A stretch of DNA of 64,000 nt from Gnetum montanum (Eukaryota; Streptophyta; Gnetopsida; Gnetales; Gnetaceae): positions 287,270 to 351,269 of the forward strand of contig MNCI01014752.1 of NCBI GenBank assembly GCA_015680685.1. Reading direction: 5' to 3'. The notes under the pieces are model-generated. The model saw nothing but the letters and a program-made list of their open reading frames with translations, was not told the origin of the DNA and made no database searches. This document shows, in pieces, positions 1 to 12,260 of this stretch. Numbering within the stretch: position 1 is the first letter of the stretch; the number at the start of each line of letters is the position of its first letter. Both the position numbers and the translations under genes were made by a program.

Positions 1-1369
1 TGACTTGGTCCTCTGGTGCAATTTGAATTTGGTTATAACCCCTATAACCATCTAGAAAAATATAGTAGCAATGCCCAGATATTGTGTCTAACATCTAATT
101 AACAAATGGTAATGGAAAATGATCCTTGAATGTTGCCATATTTAGCAGTTGAAAATCGATGCAGACCCACCACTTGCCACCTTTCTTTGGCACAATCACG
201 AGTGGACTAACCTACTCACTATCTACAATGGGATAAATGAACCCTACCTTGAAAAGTTGTTCAATTTCCTCTTTGATGATCTACTTTAGTTTAGGGTTTA
301 ATCATCTTTGTGGCTATCTCTTTAGCTTCATGGTTGGATCAATGTAGATGTGACACTAGCATATCCTAGGATCAATCCCTATGAGTTCAGGAAATGACCA
401 AGCAAAATTTGCTAACCATCTTTCAACTACATTCAATAGCATATTTTTCTACTCTAGAGTAATATTTTCATTGATTATGACTAGCTTTCCATTTTTAAAA
501 ACACATATTCCATTCCAGCTGGTAGCATTTTTAGTTCAAGAGGCTCTTACTTGAAGTTTTCAAGAATCCCCAACTCTTCCCAACAAATATCATCATTTGA
601 ATCATCAGAGAGTTGATGATGAAATTTCTTTAGTTCATTCATGCTTGCAACATATGTGTATGTTAGGCTCTTAGTTAGTTCCATACAAAGTGTGCTACTC
701 TCAGAATCAGCGATTAGCCACTAGGTGCCCTCCTATTTTGTGGCTAATGCATACAAACACCTTTGAATTTCTACTTCTAGTGCACACTACTTGCATGTAG
801 AGATAGATGATTATTTCATAGCCTAGAGTTTCTACACATAATTACACCTGTATCACTGTACGTGATGCATGAAACTCACTTCTTCACGATCTTTTCAAAT
901 GCATTTCTTTGTATATTTTCAAGGAAAGATCTCTGATGTCCATCCTTGCATAAATGATGCTAAGCCATGCCCTTCCCATGATGATTAGGAAATCCCTTTT
1001 GTAGTTCTCCATCTTGATCAACAAGAAATTAGCAAGATAATACCACCCACAAATAGTGGTCACAATTTCTTCTACTAGTCCTAATAGAACAGTGATGGAC
1101 TAGTCTACCAATTCTAATATGATATTGCTCCTCTTTAAAGGAGGTAGGTTCCATGTAGTATACATCTCATGAGAAATTAGGTTGACATCGAAACCTAAAT
1201 CAAGAAAAGCTTTGCATGGTTCATTCCCAGTAATTTGCAAATAAATTAGAGGACTTCTAGGATCTACTAACTTCCCAGGAAGGTTTTCAGCATAGATCCA
1301 ATCAGATATAGCATGAGTAAGCATAGCAGTATGGATGCTAAGTGATATTTGATTTAAAGGGGACTCAAA
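1..1369 (-). pseudogene. pol: Protease and RT N-terminus of element A (broken)
   Basis: The protease part (about 690-1369) keeps the catalytic-type motif AFLDLGFDVNLIS near 1170-1210 and the GRAWLS motif near 960-980. In this family DLG replaces the usual DTG/DSG. The RT part (1 to about 300) reads KQIIKEEIEQLFK, then WVSPLVIVPKK, then the FLDGYNGYNQI motif, and is cut by the window edge before the catalytic DD box. There are several in-frame stops. The motif order shows a gag-PR-RT arrangement. Confidence 0.8.
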
Positions 1370-3853
1370 GGTATCTGAGACAAAGAAAAATAAAGGAACA
1401 AGGTTGTCAATTGTAGGTGTACTTAGGTGGATTACATGATTGGAAGAAAGGTCATTTCTTTGATTGAGTATTCAAACCACTTGGTTGATTAATTGGTTGT
1501 AAGTTAATAGTCCTAGTAGCATTGCGTTGTTGTAGTTGAGCTAGTAGTCCACCCTACATAGGTGGAGCAGGTGGTAGCTGTGCAGTTGGAGGAGGAAGAT
1601 GTGCAAGAACAGGAGAAGGATAAGGGTAATAGGTGGTATCCCTCCTTATATGCAGAGAATGCATTCGGTAATAATCATGAGGGTGGTAGTGAGGTTGGAA
1701 AGTAGAAACGTGACTAGAGGAGTCATGTGAAGACAAGGGTGTTAAACATAATACCCATATGGGTTAGGTTTGTAAGGATATTACTACTTTGGTGGTACTA
1801 GCACCCATGATTGTGGTTGCTGCCACTATTGATACTACTTGTATGATTGCAGTGGAGTTCCACTAGGATAATATTGCTGTTGCTAGTGGAATTGCCTAAA
1901 ATTACCTTATGGATAAGGTAACCTTCTAGATGTTTTCCTTTATGTTAGTCATGGATTCAAAACATACAACCTAAACTCCTATAAATGTGACACTATGGGG
2001 TAACATCCCTTAGGATGTTCATACTAGTAGACCTCACATCCACCATCATCATTTGATTCACTTCTTGCAACTTCTTCTATTGCAAAAATCTTGCCCTTGC
2101 CTTTTTGATAGGCACGTTCAACTTCTTTGTGCCTCCTACGCTCACGATCACTACCTTGTTCTTTGGACTCTTCAACAATTTTTAGGACAGCTTGAAATCT
2201 ATTATCTATGGAGTTCCATAACTAATCAAACTTGGTTGTAATTTCATATTAAAATTTTTGGAGTGGCAAGGCTTTCCTATTCACCACCTCATCAGGTGCC
2301 AATTCTTTCGCATTGTCACAAAATTGAACCTTCCTCTTTCAAATGGAAGGATCATGGTTGTACTCTTCTACACTTTCTATTTGTCTTAATTCACCATCCT
2401 CTTTAGCTACTTACTCAATTAGTCTTTGTATTTGATGGGCATTTAATTTTGATAGTCATCCTTGGGCATAGACACCAAGGGGTTCTTCTTGTTTCTGATT
2501 GAAGCCTATCTACAATGTGACGAAGTTGATCTAGTTGAGAATAACCATGGCCAAGACATTTATGCATTAAGGAATAGTATTGGCCAATGGTCTCATCTAA
2601 GGGTTCATTTTTTTCTTATTTCCATCCTTGGATCTGCCTTCTCAAGTTGGACACTCTAGAGTACACTTGATAGTTGTCATTGAACAATTCAACCATGGTA
2701 TTCTATCGTTTGATAGATTCCAGTTCCAAGGACTAGTACCAATTTTATGCTTCTTTAATGAGTATCCATATGAACAACTTAAGGTTTTTCCCCTCATTCT
2801 CTATGTTCTACAAGGCACATGCATCTTGAAAAGCTTGGAGATGGTTCTACATATCTAAGTTATATCCCTCTTTGAATCGAGGAATACTATTCATGTCTAG
2901 CCTTTTGATCTGACTATCCTTCGCATGTCTTATTGGAATTTTTATTACCTTTGCAATGTTTAGCATACTTCAAGTAGTAAGCAAAGGCTCATCAAGGCCT
3001 TGATTTTGATGTCTATGATGCCCTCTGCTACCCCTTCATTCATGACGATGTATTTCTCTTGAATGTCTGCACCCTTGATCTTGCCTTTCCTGATGATCCC
3101 TTTGATCATTTTGGTCCCATTGGTCATTTTGATCACCTCCATCATGGTTATGCCCTCTGAAGTTGTGATCAAAACCAAAAGATGAAGAAGATAATGATGA
3201 AGGTGAAGAGGAAGGAGGACTAAAACCATCATGGTGGCTACTACCACCTCTTTAACAATCATGACCATGATCATGATCTTGTTTCTTGTCCGCATCCTTA
3301 CCTTGACTTGCCTCATTGGATTCTTCTTTGTCATTGGATCCATTCTTACTAGAACTAGGATTGTGAATTGTGGATTGCAAGTTCTAGTTTTGACCTCCAT
3401 CACTGAAGTCAAAGAGAGGAATTTCACTAAATGGAAAACCCTAGAGAGGGGTTCCCCACCATCATTTTGGTACAACAAGAATGGGAAATCATTAAATCCT
3501 TTTTCCTTCATAAATTCATCACATTTTTCTAATTGGTGATCCAAGAGATGTTGTGCCTTAGTGGGACAATAATTTGTGACATCATTGTCTTGCACAACAT
3601 ACTTAACATGACGTTACTGAAGACCCAGATGGATAAGTATTTAGTAAAGCATTGTAGGAATATATCGATCAAGCTATAACACAATTTTTCTCTCCACGTC
3701 ACACTATCATAGATATTCATTCTAATGTAGGATGAAGGTGAAATTGGGTACATACTTATCAGGATGAGCATATACCATTCGATATTGTTGAGCCACTAAT
3801 GGATGAGCTCCATCAAACTTGGGTAGAGAAGCACTCATGTGAGAAGAAGACAT
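1370..3853 (-). pseudogene. gag: gag of element A (broken)
   Basis: Structural capsid/nucleocapsid polyprotein of the retroelement. The start MSSSHMSASL lies at 3853, about 140 bp after the primer-binding site, as in the related elements. Recognisable parts in order are an N-terminal domain with the HPDKYVPNFTF motif, a serine-rich low-complexity stretch followed by His/Arg/Asp-rich sequence (about 3000-3350), the retrotransposon-gag helical domain (IPRFE.GYN ... about 2600-2880), and a proline/tyrosine-rich tail (about 1550-1900). Stops and frameshifts break it throughout; the longest open piece is 2960-3595, in a shifted frame. Not functional. Confidence 0.8.
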
Positions 3854-3993
3854 TTTTAATTAGATGATAAAAATGTAGTGTGCTTGTAAATTTTGTTGTA
3901 GTAATTATAAAATATGATATGACTCTTAGGTTCGTTCCAACGATTTTGAATGATTTCCACTAAATCCTAGATAGCACATGAAACACCTAAAAA

Positions 3994-4013
3994 TTTTCCA
4001 ATAATGGTGCCAA
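3994..4013 (-). other. Primer-binding site (tRNA-Asp type), element A
   Basis: Minus strand reads TTGGCACCATTATTGGAAAA directly after the LTR. It is a degraded match to the complement of the 3' end of plant tRNA-Asp (TGGCGCCGTTGCCGGGGA), best preserved in element E at 56046. Confidence 0.7.
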
Positions 4014-4856
4014 TGATGAGTAGCGAGGTACCCCTACATCCAACCATATGAATCACTAAAGCATTTATGCATGATCTGGTTGAATTCCATGGACCTATAG
4101 TTCTCCAGTGCACTAGTTCTTCTAAGAAGTGAAATGGGCATTGAGAACATTCGTTGTCTTATCAACTACACTTGTGAGGCTCAAAGATATGGTTTAAGTG
4201 TAATTGAGGTACATGATTTTTATCATTTTATGTTTTATAAGTTTAATTTCCTACAACAAGAATGAAAGGTAGAGTAATTTAAGATCTAACTCAATCACTG
4301 CCTAGCTAGCCTAACACAAGTACCCATCCCACTTTCTTGAACACATATAGTGTTGTTGGGCTACCAAACGTTTAGTGTTGTTGGGTTACCAAGCACTATA
4401 TGTATGCTTAAAGTGGTTAGGCTTGTGTTCATTAAAAATTAAAAATTAATTGCTTAATTTAAGTGCATTAAATTAAAGTGCATGAAAGTAGAGTGCATTA
4501 AAGGAAACATTAATCTATTCTCAGTGCTACAAGAATTATCAAAAGGGTTTGTTTTTATTCTCATCACACTACTATGCTCAGGTACATCAATGTTCGAACA
4601 AAGATCCATACACACTCAGACTCCTACTGTAGATAGTCAAAAAACATTCTAACTCTAGAGAAAACAAACTGCAAGAGCTTCACTAACTATGACAAAAACT
4701 AATATCAAAATTGTAAGCCCAAGCACTATATTTATAGGCTGGTATATCGCGACATTGGATATCTGACATCATATCTTGGCTTCGACATCAAATACCCGAT
4801 GTTAAGGCTTTGACATCAAATACCCAACGTTGGAGTAGACAAAACATGATTCATCA
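4014..4856 (-). repeat. 5' LTR of element A
   Basis: About 843 bp, beginning (minus strand) TGATGAATCATG and ending TCATTGG-side at 4014 with the terminal inverted repeat TGATGA/TCATCA. The minus strand shows a CCTATAAATATAG TATA box near 4728-4740 downstream of repeated GATGTC/GATATC-like motifs in U3. Clearly homologous to the LTRs at 42351-43185 and 49360-50191. Confidence 0.9.
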
Positions 4857-5221
4857 ATCTTTGAGTTAACATTATTCTTATTTGATAAAGATATATTTTT
4901 CTTATGAGCTATCTATCTCAACTAATCAATGTTTTTTATAGTATAAGTAAAAACATTTACAAAAGCTTCTATCTTCTTTGGTTTCCTTATTGACATGTGT
5001 TATTTTTATTGTTGCTATTAACTTGATTTTTCTTATCTTTAGCTTCAAATTATTTTCTTCTATCTTTAACTTCAACATGTTTTTTCTTTTCCTTAGCATC
5101 TTTTTTTTTTAAAGAAGAAAATGATAATTATTAAACAAATATCTTTCATCATAGCAAAAGTTGTAAAAATTAAGAGGATTATAATATATCATTATAAAAA
5201 TGTAAGTTTTTGCACTTTCTT

Positions 5222-5320
5222 ACAATGAGGTTTTAACTTAATGGTAAGAATCTTAGCGTAGGAACCCTAGGTTACAAGTTTATTTCCACAGGCAGCATTG
5301 AGTTATAAATTCAAAAAATT
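5222..5320 (+). repeat. SINE-1 copy
   Basis: Starts AATGAGGTTTTAACTTAATGG (box A-like), then TAAGAATCTTAG and a box B-like AGGTTACAAGTTTA, then the shared tail GCAGCATTGAGTTATAAA. One of about 13 related copies in the window; see finding on SINE-1. Confidence 0.6.
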
Positions 5321-5751
5321 CATAAAAAGAATTTTAAAACTAGTTTGCTAGTTCCAAAGGATCTCATTGGATGTAAGTAAAATAAATTCTAAAACTATTA
5401 TAATAGATCCAAAGATCTTAGTGGATGTATGTAAAAAATTTCAATTGTAGTTTCATAATACCAACTCCTTTTTATATCTAATAAATTTAATTTAAACCAA
5501 AAAACATCTATGAGAATCAAATGGTATGGAAATAGATTCCATAAGGTTAATGGGACCAAGAAGACTATTGATATGTTTCTCACCCCTTTGAAAAATCAAT
5601 GAAAGATTAAATAGCTTGATAAAACATGGAACTTTATAAAATCTTCAAATTTGGCACCAAAATCTAGATTTCACTTATGTATGATTAATGCTACATGTTT
5701 ATGTCTAAATGATCCTATATCTAAGTTATGTCACATCATTGAAGTAACAAT

Positions 5752-5875
5752 AAGATACCCTAGGGATATGGTTCTTGATTTGGAAATTTCAAATTATGGG
5801 TTCGATTTTATTAGGCAATATTGAGTTATAAAGTTCTAATTAAACTATATATATTAGGGGTAAATCTTGTTAAGA
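5752..5875 (+). repeat. SINE-1 copy
   Basis: Contains CTTGATTTGGAAATTTCAAA, ATGGGTTCGATTTTATTAGG (box B-like GGTTCGATTTT) and the tail AATATTGAGTTATAAAGTTC followed by AATTAAACTATATATATTAG. The box A end is degraded. Confidence 0.6.
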
Positions 5876-6257
5876 AATTTTCAAACCATGTAGCTTGATA
5901 ATTTTTGGGGAAAAAAAAAGAAAATAACACCAAACATGAATAACTTGAATGTTATGCTTTTGCATCACATCATTTAATTGTGAGGTGAAAACAAAATTGA
6001 ACATCTTATTTGTAACATCATTAGAAAAAGGTGTCACCTATTTTTTCTTGTTAGCTTGTAAACATGAATTCTAAGAATTAATAAAATTTTTTGCATCTTA
6101 TGAAGAAGTAATTTCCATTAGTAAAATAAGTTAGGAATAATTTAGAATCCTTCATAAGAGAGAGATGATTTGGAGAAACCGATTGCACTAATGAAACCAT
6201 TGCCAAATGAACATTATTCAACAAATATTGTACTATTATAATCTAAAATAAATAAAA

Positions 6258-6375
6258 CATAGGCACCCCAAAATATATAGTTCAATTAAAAATTTATATA
6301 ACTTAGCATTGCCCATCAAATCGAACCCATAACCTAGAGCTTCAAATCAAGTGTCTTATTAGTGGGCTAACATTA
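6258..6375 (-). repeat. SINE-1 copy
   Basis: On the minus strand: TGTTAGCCCACTAATAAGAC (box A-like), TGGGTTCGATTTGATGGGCA (box B-like) and the tail AATGCTAAGTTATATAAA with the ending ATATATTTTGGGGTGCC. One of the best copies for box B. Confidence 0.65.
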
Positions 6376-6648
6376 TTTAGCAAATAAGAGTTTGAATTTG
6401 CTTTGTGGACCATCTCTAGTTGTTGAGGAGAAAGTGGATGATAAGCCCATGATTTCATAATGGAAAAAACTTTTTAAATTATCAACCTTAGCATGTAGCC
6501 TATGGAGAATTCTTGAGATTGCAAAACCTCAAAGACTTAATGCATAATTGTCCAAGTTACAATTTTGAATTATGCTCTACTTTTATATGCTATTATATTT
6601 TTTATGTTTATTAAACATATATATCCTATCATTTAATGCACTTGCTAT

Positions 6649-6701
6649 CCACACACACACACACACAAAATCATTTTCATGCTTATATATATATATATAT
6701 T
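6649..6701. repeat. CA and TA microsatellites
   Basis: A (CA)n run at about 6649-6666 and a (TA)n run at 6684-6701. The TA run is the left edge of the ~206-bp segment that is repeated on the far side of element B. Confidence 0.85.
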
Positions 6702-6889
6702 AGCTTTTATGTTGCATTGCAATTACTTTGTTCTACTCTTTAAAAGGGAAAATTTTTTTATATGACTAGGTTATGAAGATAGTGTGTGATGTGTTTTGAT
6801 GCTTTCAATTTTACATTGCTTTTTTCTTGATTAATTTGTTTGACAAGAAAATAATTCTAGACTTTATCTAGCTTCATAAATGGATTACC
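6684..6889 (+). repeat. Left copy of ~206-bp duplication flanking element B
   Basis: From the (TA)n run through TTAGCTTTTATGTTGCATTG to CATAAATGGATTACC. The same segment recurs at 16734-16947 in the same orientation, with a few substitutions and a ~15-bp T-rich insertion. Together they bracket element B. It is far longer than the 5-bp duplication made by a normal LTR-element integrase. Confidence 0.9.
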
Positions 6890-7675
6890 CCTATGCTCAA
6901 CCATACGAATATGAGCATTTTATGCATGATTTGATCGAATTCCAAGGACTAAGCGCCTATGTGCCTTGTGAAACAATAACGGGTTGGTTAATTGTTGTCT
7001 TCCCAGACTTACTTGTAGGTCACAGTTGTATGGTTAAGTAAGCTTGAGGCATATGATTTTTATGGCTTTTATGTGTTTTATATCCTATGCTAGTAAGGAG
7101 GGGGAGAGAGATAACTACATAACCAATCTAATTTAACTACTCATTAACTAAGTTCGAATTACTCCTAACACCAGTATTTGTTCCCACTTACTGTACACAT
7201 CCTGAACTAGTGCAACGCTAATGGGATTACCAAATGCTAATTGTTATTAGGTTACCAAGTGCTACACGCATGCTCAAAGTAGTCGTAGTGAGTGTATTTA
7301 ACTAAGAGAGTTGTAGGGTGAGAGAAATCATTAATAAACTAGAAAAGCATTCAATAATAATTAATTGCTAATTAATCTATTCTGTACACTGCAAGGTTTA
7401 TCATAAAGTTCTTCTTTATTGCTGTACACGAAGTGTGCTCAGGTACAAAATGCTCAAATAAAGATCCGTTCACTCTATGACTCCTACTGCGGGCACGCAG
7501 AAATAATTCTAACTTTGGAGGAAAAAATGGCAAGATTTGGCTAAGGGTCTAACTGTCTAATGTGGAAACCAAGGGCACTGCCTCTTATTTATAAGCAAGG
7601 AGACAAGCCATGATATTGAGTATCCAACATCACATGATTGATCTGATATCGCAGACGCGATATCGTGGTTCATCA
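6890..7675 (-). repeat. 3' LTR of element B (terminally truncated)
   Basis: About 786 bp. The inner end is intact (TTCATCA at 7669-7675). The outer end lacks the first ~15 bp seen in the partner (TGATGAGTGGCAAGG), and begins at CCTATGCTCAACC after the host sequence GGATTACC; TACC is shared at the junction. Confidence 0.9.
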
Positions 7676-7690
7676 TACCCCCATGACTGA
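7676..7690 (-). other. Polypurine tract of element B
   Basis: The minus strand reads TCAGTCATGGGGGTA immediately before the 3' LTR. The same tract precedes the 3' LTR of E (61396-61408); D has ATCATGGAGGTA at 49349-49359. Confidence 0.8.
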
Positions 7691-9639
7691 ATATAAACTT
7701 TTCCTTGAGTTCCTTACAAAATATTGGGAAGGTATGGGATTATTGACTGAATGACCATTGACGGTAGAATGGGGTGATTGACTTAATGTGCCCGGTGAAT
7801 GGATCAACAATAAAATACATGACAACATTAGTGTTCATGACCACAAATGTGAACACTATACATAAATGACATCCAACCTTATTTGGTAGCTACAAGAGAA
7901 GAAGGAAAGAGAGAAAATAATAAGACGTGTTGTTTCTGATGCCAAGATTGCACCTTCCATTTTTCATCCATAGCCACACCACCAATATTGCTCCTTTTGT
8001 AAATGTTCCAAGTTCTGGTCCATCCTGAGTGTTTCCTCTAGGTCCAGTCCATTGTTGTATGATTGCCATCTGCACACACAACACAGTCACAAATGAGTGA
8101 GGGTAGATAAATCATAATGCAATTGATACCTTGCCTCAATGTAAAGTGCATTGGTTGAGTTGTGGTTATGGCAAATACTGATTCTAGAGATTTAACACTA
8201 GTGACTACCTAAGGTTTAGGGGTTATAAAAAATTGAAAAATTTGTGCCAGGGCCCCCATGACTAAGAGCGAACCTTTGGTAGCAATAGGATGGAAAAGGA
8301 TAAGGAATAAGAAAGATGGAGAAAAAGTAACAATGGAAATGCCAATAAAATGGATGTCATAGATGGGGATGAAACAAAAAATTGTTAATTACAGGAAATG
8401 TTTTAAGAAAAAGAAGTTAACAAATGCATCAAAAAGGAATGCCAGTGGATCCTCCCCAAAGCAGGCTCATGCCCTTGATGCCCTAACAAACCCACAAACC
8501 AAAGAGTCTGTAGGCTCTAGGAATGTCATTTGGAAGTAAGAGTTAAAAACTTACCCATAAGAAATTACCAGGGAAAAATAATGCATCAACTAAGATACAG
8601 ATTAATGATAAAATCGGCAATGAGGTGAAAATGAAAACGAAACGTGGAGAGGAGAGAATGGAATGGAAACCCAAGAACAAGGTTGTGTAAAGTCCCTTGT
8701 GTGTTTTATGGTTAATGTAACTGAGTAGAACTCATTCCAAGTCCAAGCTCAACAAACCACATTCAGTGACCTCACATCAACACATTTGACCAATCGATCC
8801 TCTTGAAGCAATAAGAATGCTTCTACAAAAATTCACCACCATTCCGAGGAGAGTGAGATGGAGAACCAAGAAGCGAGAAAGGGCCTTAGTTATAGGGAAC
8901 CTTTAGGCATGGGTAACATGTCTTTCTAGTTCTATAACTAGTGCGTGTAGCCCAAGTTTATTATTGTGTCTAAGGGGTGTGCTTTGAATTCTCACTTTCT
9001 TTCTTTCTTTTTTGTTTTTTGCGTGAGAACCACACCATGCAAAGACTTATTTTTATGTACTCAACTTTTGAAGATTTAATAAATGGTCAGAATGGCAGAA
9101 ACCCAAAGAAAAAGCATCCAAGCACTCAAGAGAATAGCTAGCACAAATGCATAGAATCCCCTTGAAGTCACACCCTTTTCATCCTTTTAGTCTTTCCTTA
9201 TTCTGAGAAATACCCAGCCACCAATTTGTTAATAGTTTTATTAGAGAAAGGGACTATATAGTTCCAAGCCAAGGGAGACCATAGGATTTTATGAATGCAT
9301 GAACCATGTGGAATCATTGCCTATTCAATCAAAAGAACCATACCTTAATATCGACATCGTACTTCAAAGGTAAAATCCAAACATTAGTAATCAACATGGT
9401 ATTATTCATGCCACAATCATGAACACTTATTGGGTAACGAAAAAAATAAAGTAATCACACAAAGAAATGGTAAAAATATGAACAATGGTGTAAAAAAATA
9501 AGAAGTTTTAAAGACATATGCAAAACAAAAAATGTATAAAATAAAAAATTAGAAAGGACTAAGGGCCTTCAATGGTTAGCAGAGGGGGCCAACTCCCCCA
9601 TGACTAAGTTGGAAGGAAATAGTGAGTAAGGTTGCCCAC
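7691..9639 (-). other. 3' non-coding region of element B
   Basis: About 2 kb between integrase and polypurine tract, conserved in layout in elements C, D, E and H. Shared blocks include the (minus) GACTTGGTC-like strand around 8750-8900, ACCACACCATGCAAAGACTT near 9030-9050, a T-rich motif array (9480-9560 as its complement) and a second polypurine motif (TCATGGGGGAGTTGG on the minus strand, near 9590-9603). There is no long coding frame. It holds the splice-acceptor-like site at 8070 and the small frame 7890-8069. Confidence 0.75.
7890..8069 (-). CDS. Small uncharacterised ORF after splice-acceptor-like site, element B
   Basis: The ATG at 8069 directly follows GTTGTGTGTGCAG, which looks like a plant 3' splice site. 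The frame gives 59 residues starting MAIIQQWTG, with a LWMKNGRCNLGI block and a hydrophobic end. Element E has the same site and a matching LWMDNKKCNLGI block (61036 onward), but with a 1-nt frameshift near the start. It may be a remnant of a spliced 3' ORF or only conserved non-coding sequence. Function unknown. Confidence 0.3.
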   Translation of the reverse strand: MAIIQQWTGPRGNTQDGPELGTFTKGAILVVWLWMKNGRCNLGIRNNTSYYFLSFLLLL

Positions 9640-11068
9640 CTACAAAGGTAGCATGTGTACTAGCTGTCCTAAACTCCTGGAAAGGTTTTTTTGTTGCACA
9701 TTAACTAGCAGTCTCTTATCTAGGCTCTCAAGTTTATATATGGTCATGGCTCCTAAAGTAAAAGTTGCATAGATAATGTAATGTCCTTTCCATAGTGTTT
9801 GAAATTTGGTACGTTGTGACACATGTGTGGGGTTCTAGTAAAGAACCTTATCTCCTAGATAATACTTAACTTTCCTAATTTTTAGGTCATGACGTTGTTT
9901 ATTAAATACTTTGTGCACTTCATTAGATGACAGGGCAGCTAGTCGGTTCTCATCTAGCAAGTTAAGAGTCATCAACCTTTGTTTTTGTGCTAGATCAAGG
10001 TCAAGGTTGAGGTCATATGTCATGGATAGTATACAGAGCTTAGTTTGGATAGGAAGCATTGGAAGTTTTCCATACACTAACTCGTAGGGAGAGTAGCCTA
10101 TAGGGAGTTTCCATGTGGAGTGGTATTCCTAAAGAGCATCATTCAGCTTAGTGCTCCAGTCTCGCCTATACTTGCTAATGGTTCTGGTCAATATCTTAGT
10201 AATCTCCCTATTGGTGACCTTAGCTTGATCATTTTCTTGGGGGTGGTATGATGTAGTCAATTTATGGTCAACCCCTAATCATTGCATTAACTTCCAAAAA
10301 GTTACACTTGTGAAATGTGTACCGTTGTCTAAGATAAGTGCATGTGGCACACCAAACCTATTGATGACTTTTTGTTGAACAAATTGTGCAGTTGTAGATG
10401 ATGTGAAATCCTTAATGGCAACTACTTCAGCCCATTTTGTTAAGTAGTCTACGCAACTATGATGTAAGCTTTTCCATTAAACATTGGTGTAATGGGCCCC
10501 ATGAAATCAATTCCCTAAACATTGAAGGGTTCTAATAGTTGAATCCATTATTGTAGACCCTCCATTCTAGCATTCATTCCCCCATCACATTAACAGCATT
10601 CACAAGATTGGATGAATTGATGGTGTCACAGAACAAGGTAGGCCAATAATACCCTGTAAGTAGGATCTTGATGGTCATTCGTCTCCCAATATAATGACCC
10701 CCTTAAGGGCCCTCATGAGCATCTTGGAGAACTCTCAGTTGATCTCTATTGGGAACACACCATTGAACCAAGCCATTGGAACATACTTTGTAAAGTTGTT
10801 CATTGATCCCCATGAAGTACTTGGCTCTGTGAAGAAACTGTTGTTTCTTCTTAAGGTCTAGCCCTTGTGGTGTTTGTTGGGTAAGGAGATAGGTAAGAAT
10901 GCTACTGTACCAGTTTGTCTCCGTTAGTGATTGGTTATTCACTACACTGACAAAGAGGAACTCATCAGGGAAATGATCAGAAATTGGATACTCATCCTCT
11001 TTGCTATCCCAATGCAACTGAGATAAATGATCGACAACTACATTCTCCATGCCCTTGTGATTGATCAT
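9640..11068 (-). pseudogene. int: Integrase of element B (broken, catalytic Glu lost)
   Basis: DNA-strand-transfer enzyme of the element. In order on the minus strand: zinc-binding region with the DAHEGP motif (about 10700-10730), core with GIDFMGPI, VDYLTKWAEV and LDNGTHFTS (about 10310-10520), then YHPQ.NDQAKVTNREI (about 10200-10250) and a C-terminal region ending near LDENRLAALSSNEVHK (9900-9980) and GPY/F-like sequence. The third catalytic residue, Glu in the family pattern GQAEV, is Lys here (AAG, codon at 10219-10221). In-frame stops are also present, so it is non-functional. Confidence 0.85.
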
Positions 11069-12260
11069 TGTACTCTTATAATATTACAAGCCATCATATA
11101 ATATGGGGGCTTACCATTGGCTTATTTATGAGAAATCGGATTGCACTATGATCTGTGTGTATGAATACTTTGTATCGCAATACATACTATCTAAATTTTT
11201 CTAGTGCAAACACTACAACCATTAATTCTTTTTCTATAGTAGTGTAGTTAAGTTATGCACCAAATACTTTTACTTGAATAGTGGATGTAATAAGGACGTT
11301 TCTGGTCATATAACTATGTAAGCATGGCTCCTAAGGCATAGTTGGACGCATCAATCATGACATGGAACGGTTTGGACCAGTCAGGAGCTTGTAGAATGGG
11401 TGTTTCTACTAGCTTCTATTTCAGAGTTTGGAAAGCTAGTTCACATTCCATGGTCCACTCGAAGGGTACATCCTTTTTGTTAACTCTACCAATGGTTTGG
11501 AAATCTTTGAAAAGTTCTCTATGGATCTCCTATAGTAGCCAGTGTCCAAGGAATGATCGAATGTCTTTGATAGTTTCTGGTTGATGGGTAATTCCTTGGA
11601 TGACTTTGATTTTCTCAAGGTCTACCTCTATCCATGCATGTGAGATTTTATGCCCAAGTACTATGCCTTCTTGGATCATTAAATGGCTCTTTTGCTAGTT
11701 GAGCCTTAGATTAGTTTCTACACATATTTTCAGCACTTATTCTAATTGGTCCAAGGCTTGATCAAAACTTGCTCTGTAAGTGGAGAAGCCAACCATAAAG
11801 ACTTCCACACCTTTTCCTATCTACTACTAGAATATGCTTAGAACTAAGTTTTGAAACATTGTAGGGGCAATGCACAAGCCAAATGACATTTTTTTGTATG
11901 CAAATGTTTCCCAAGGATTGGTAAACATAGTTTTGGCTTGGTCTTCTAGGGCTATTTGTATTTGGTTGTAACCATTGTATCCATCTAAAAAACTATAATA
12001 GTGATGCCCTACAATTGTGTCTAAGACTTGGTCAAAAAATGGCAACAAAAAGTGATCCTTGAATGTTTCCATGTTTAGTAGCCTAAAATCTATGCACATC
12101 CTCCATTTGCCTTCCTTTTTAGGCATGATTACTAAGGGGCTAACCCATTTTCTATTAGTAATGGGGTATATGAACCCAGCCTTTAGAAGTTTTTTGATTT
12201 CTTCTTTTACTACTTGCTTCAACTTTGGGTTCAATCGCCTCTATGGTTGTTTTTGAGGCT
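11069..12260 (-). pseudogene. pol: Reverse transcriptase and RNase H of element B (broken)
   Basis: The RT spans about 11640-12260: MNPKLKQVVKEEIKKLL, WVSPLVIMPKK, WRMCIDFRLLN, FLDGYNGYNQIQIA and FGLCIAPTMFQ are all readable. The catalytic box, normally FMDDF, reads FMVGF (codons at 11788-11796), so both metal-binding aspartates are gone; element C keeps MDD at the same place. RNase H follows (about 11080-11440) with DASNYALGAML, EKELMVVVFALEKFR and TDHSAIRFLINK. Several internal stops. The RT-RH-INT order is the Ty3 order. Confidence 0.88.

Larger units (their letters stand above)
1..4856 (-). mobile_element. Ty3-type LTR retrotransposon A (5' portion)
   Basis: Minus-strand element cut by the window edge. 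Reading leftward it shows the 5' LTR (4014-4856), a tRNA-Asp-like primer-binding site, gag, a retropepsin-like protease and the N-terminal half of reverse transcriptase, where the window starts. The gene order and the FLDGYNGYNQIQIA motif in RT (about positions 30-60) place it in the Ty3 superfamily near Athila/Tat. Frames are broken by many stops. Subfamily II LTR (shared with C, D and H). Confidence 0.9.
4857..6683. other. Gene-free unique/SINE-bearing DNA
   Basis: AT-rich host sequence between elements A and B. I see no gene. It contains three SINE-1 copies (listed separately), poly-T/A runs, and a CA/TA microsatellite at its right end. The only open frame of note (5398-5583, minus) is short, AT-driven and unsupported. 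Confidence 0.6.

Noticed and set aside
2960-3595. 211-residue minus-strand frame in element A as a novel protein
   Set aside because: It is the gag low-complexity region read in a shifted frame (runs of Met/Ile/Val from GAT/CAT-rich codons); the same off-frame product appears in C at 41234-41785.
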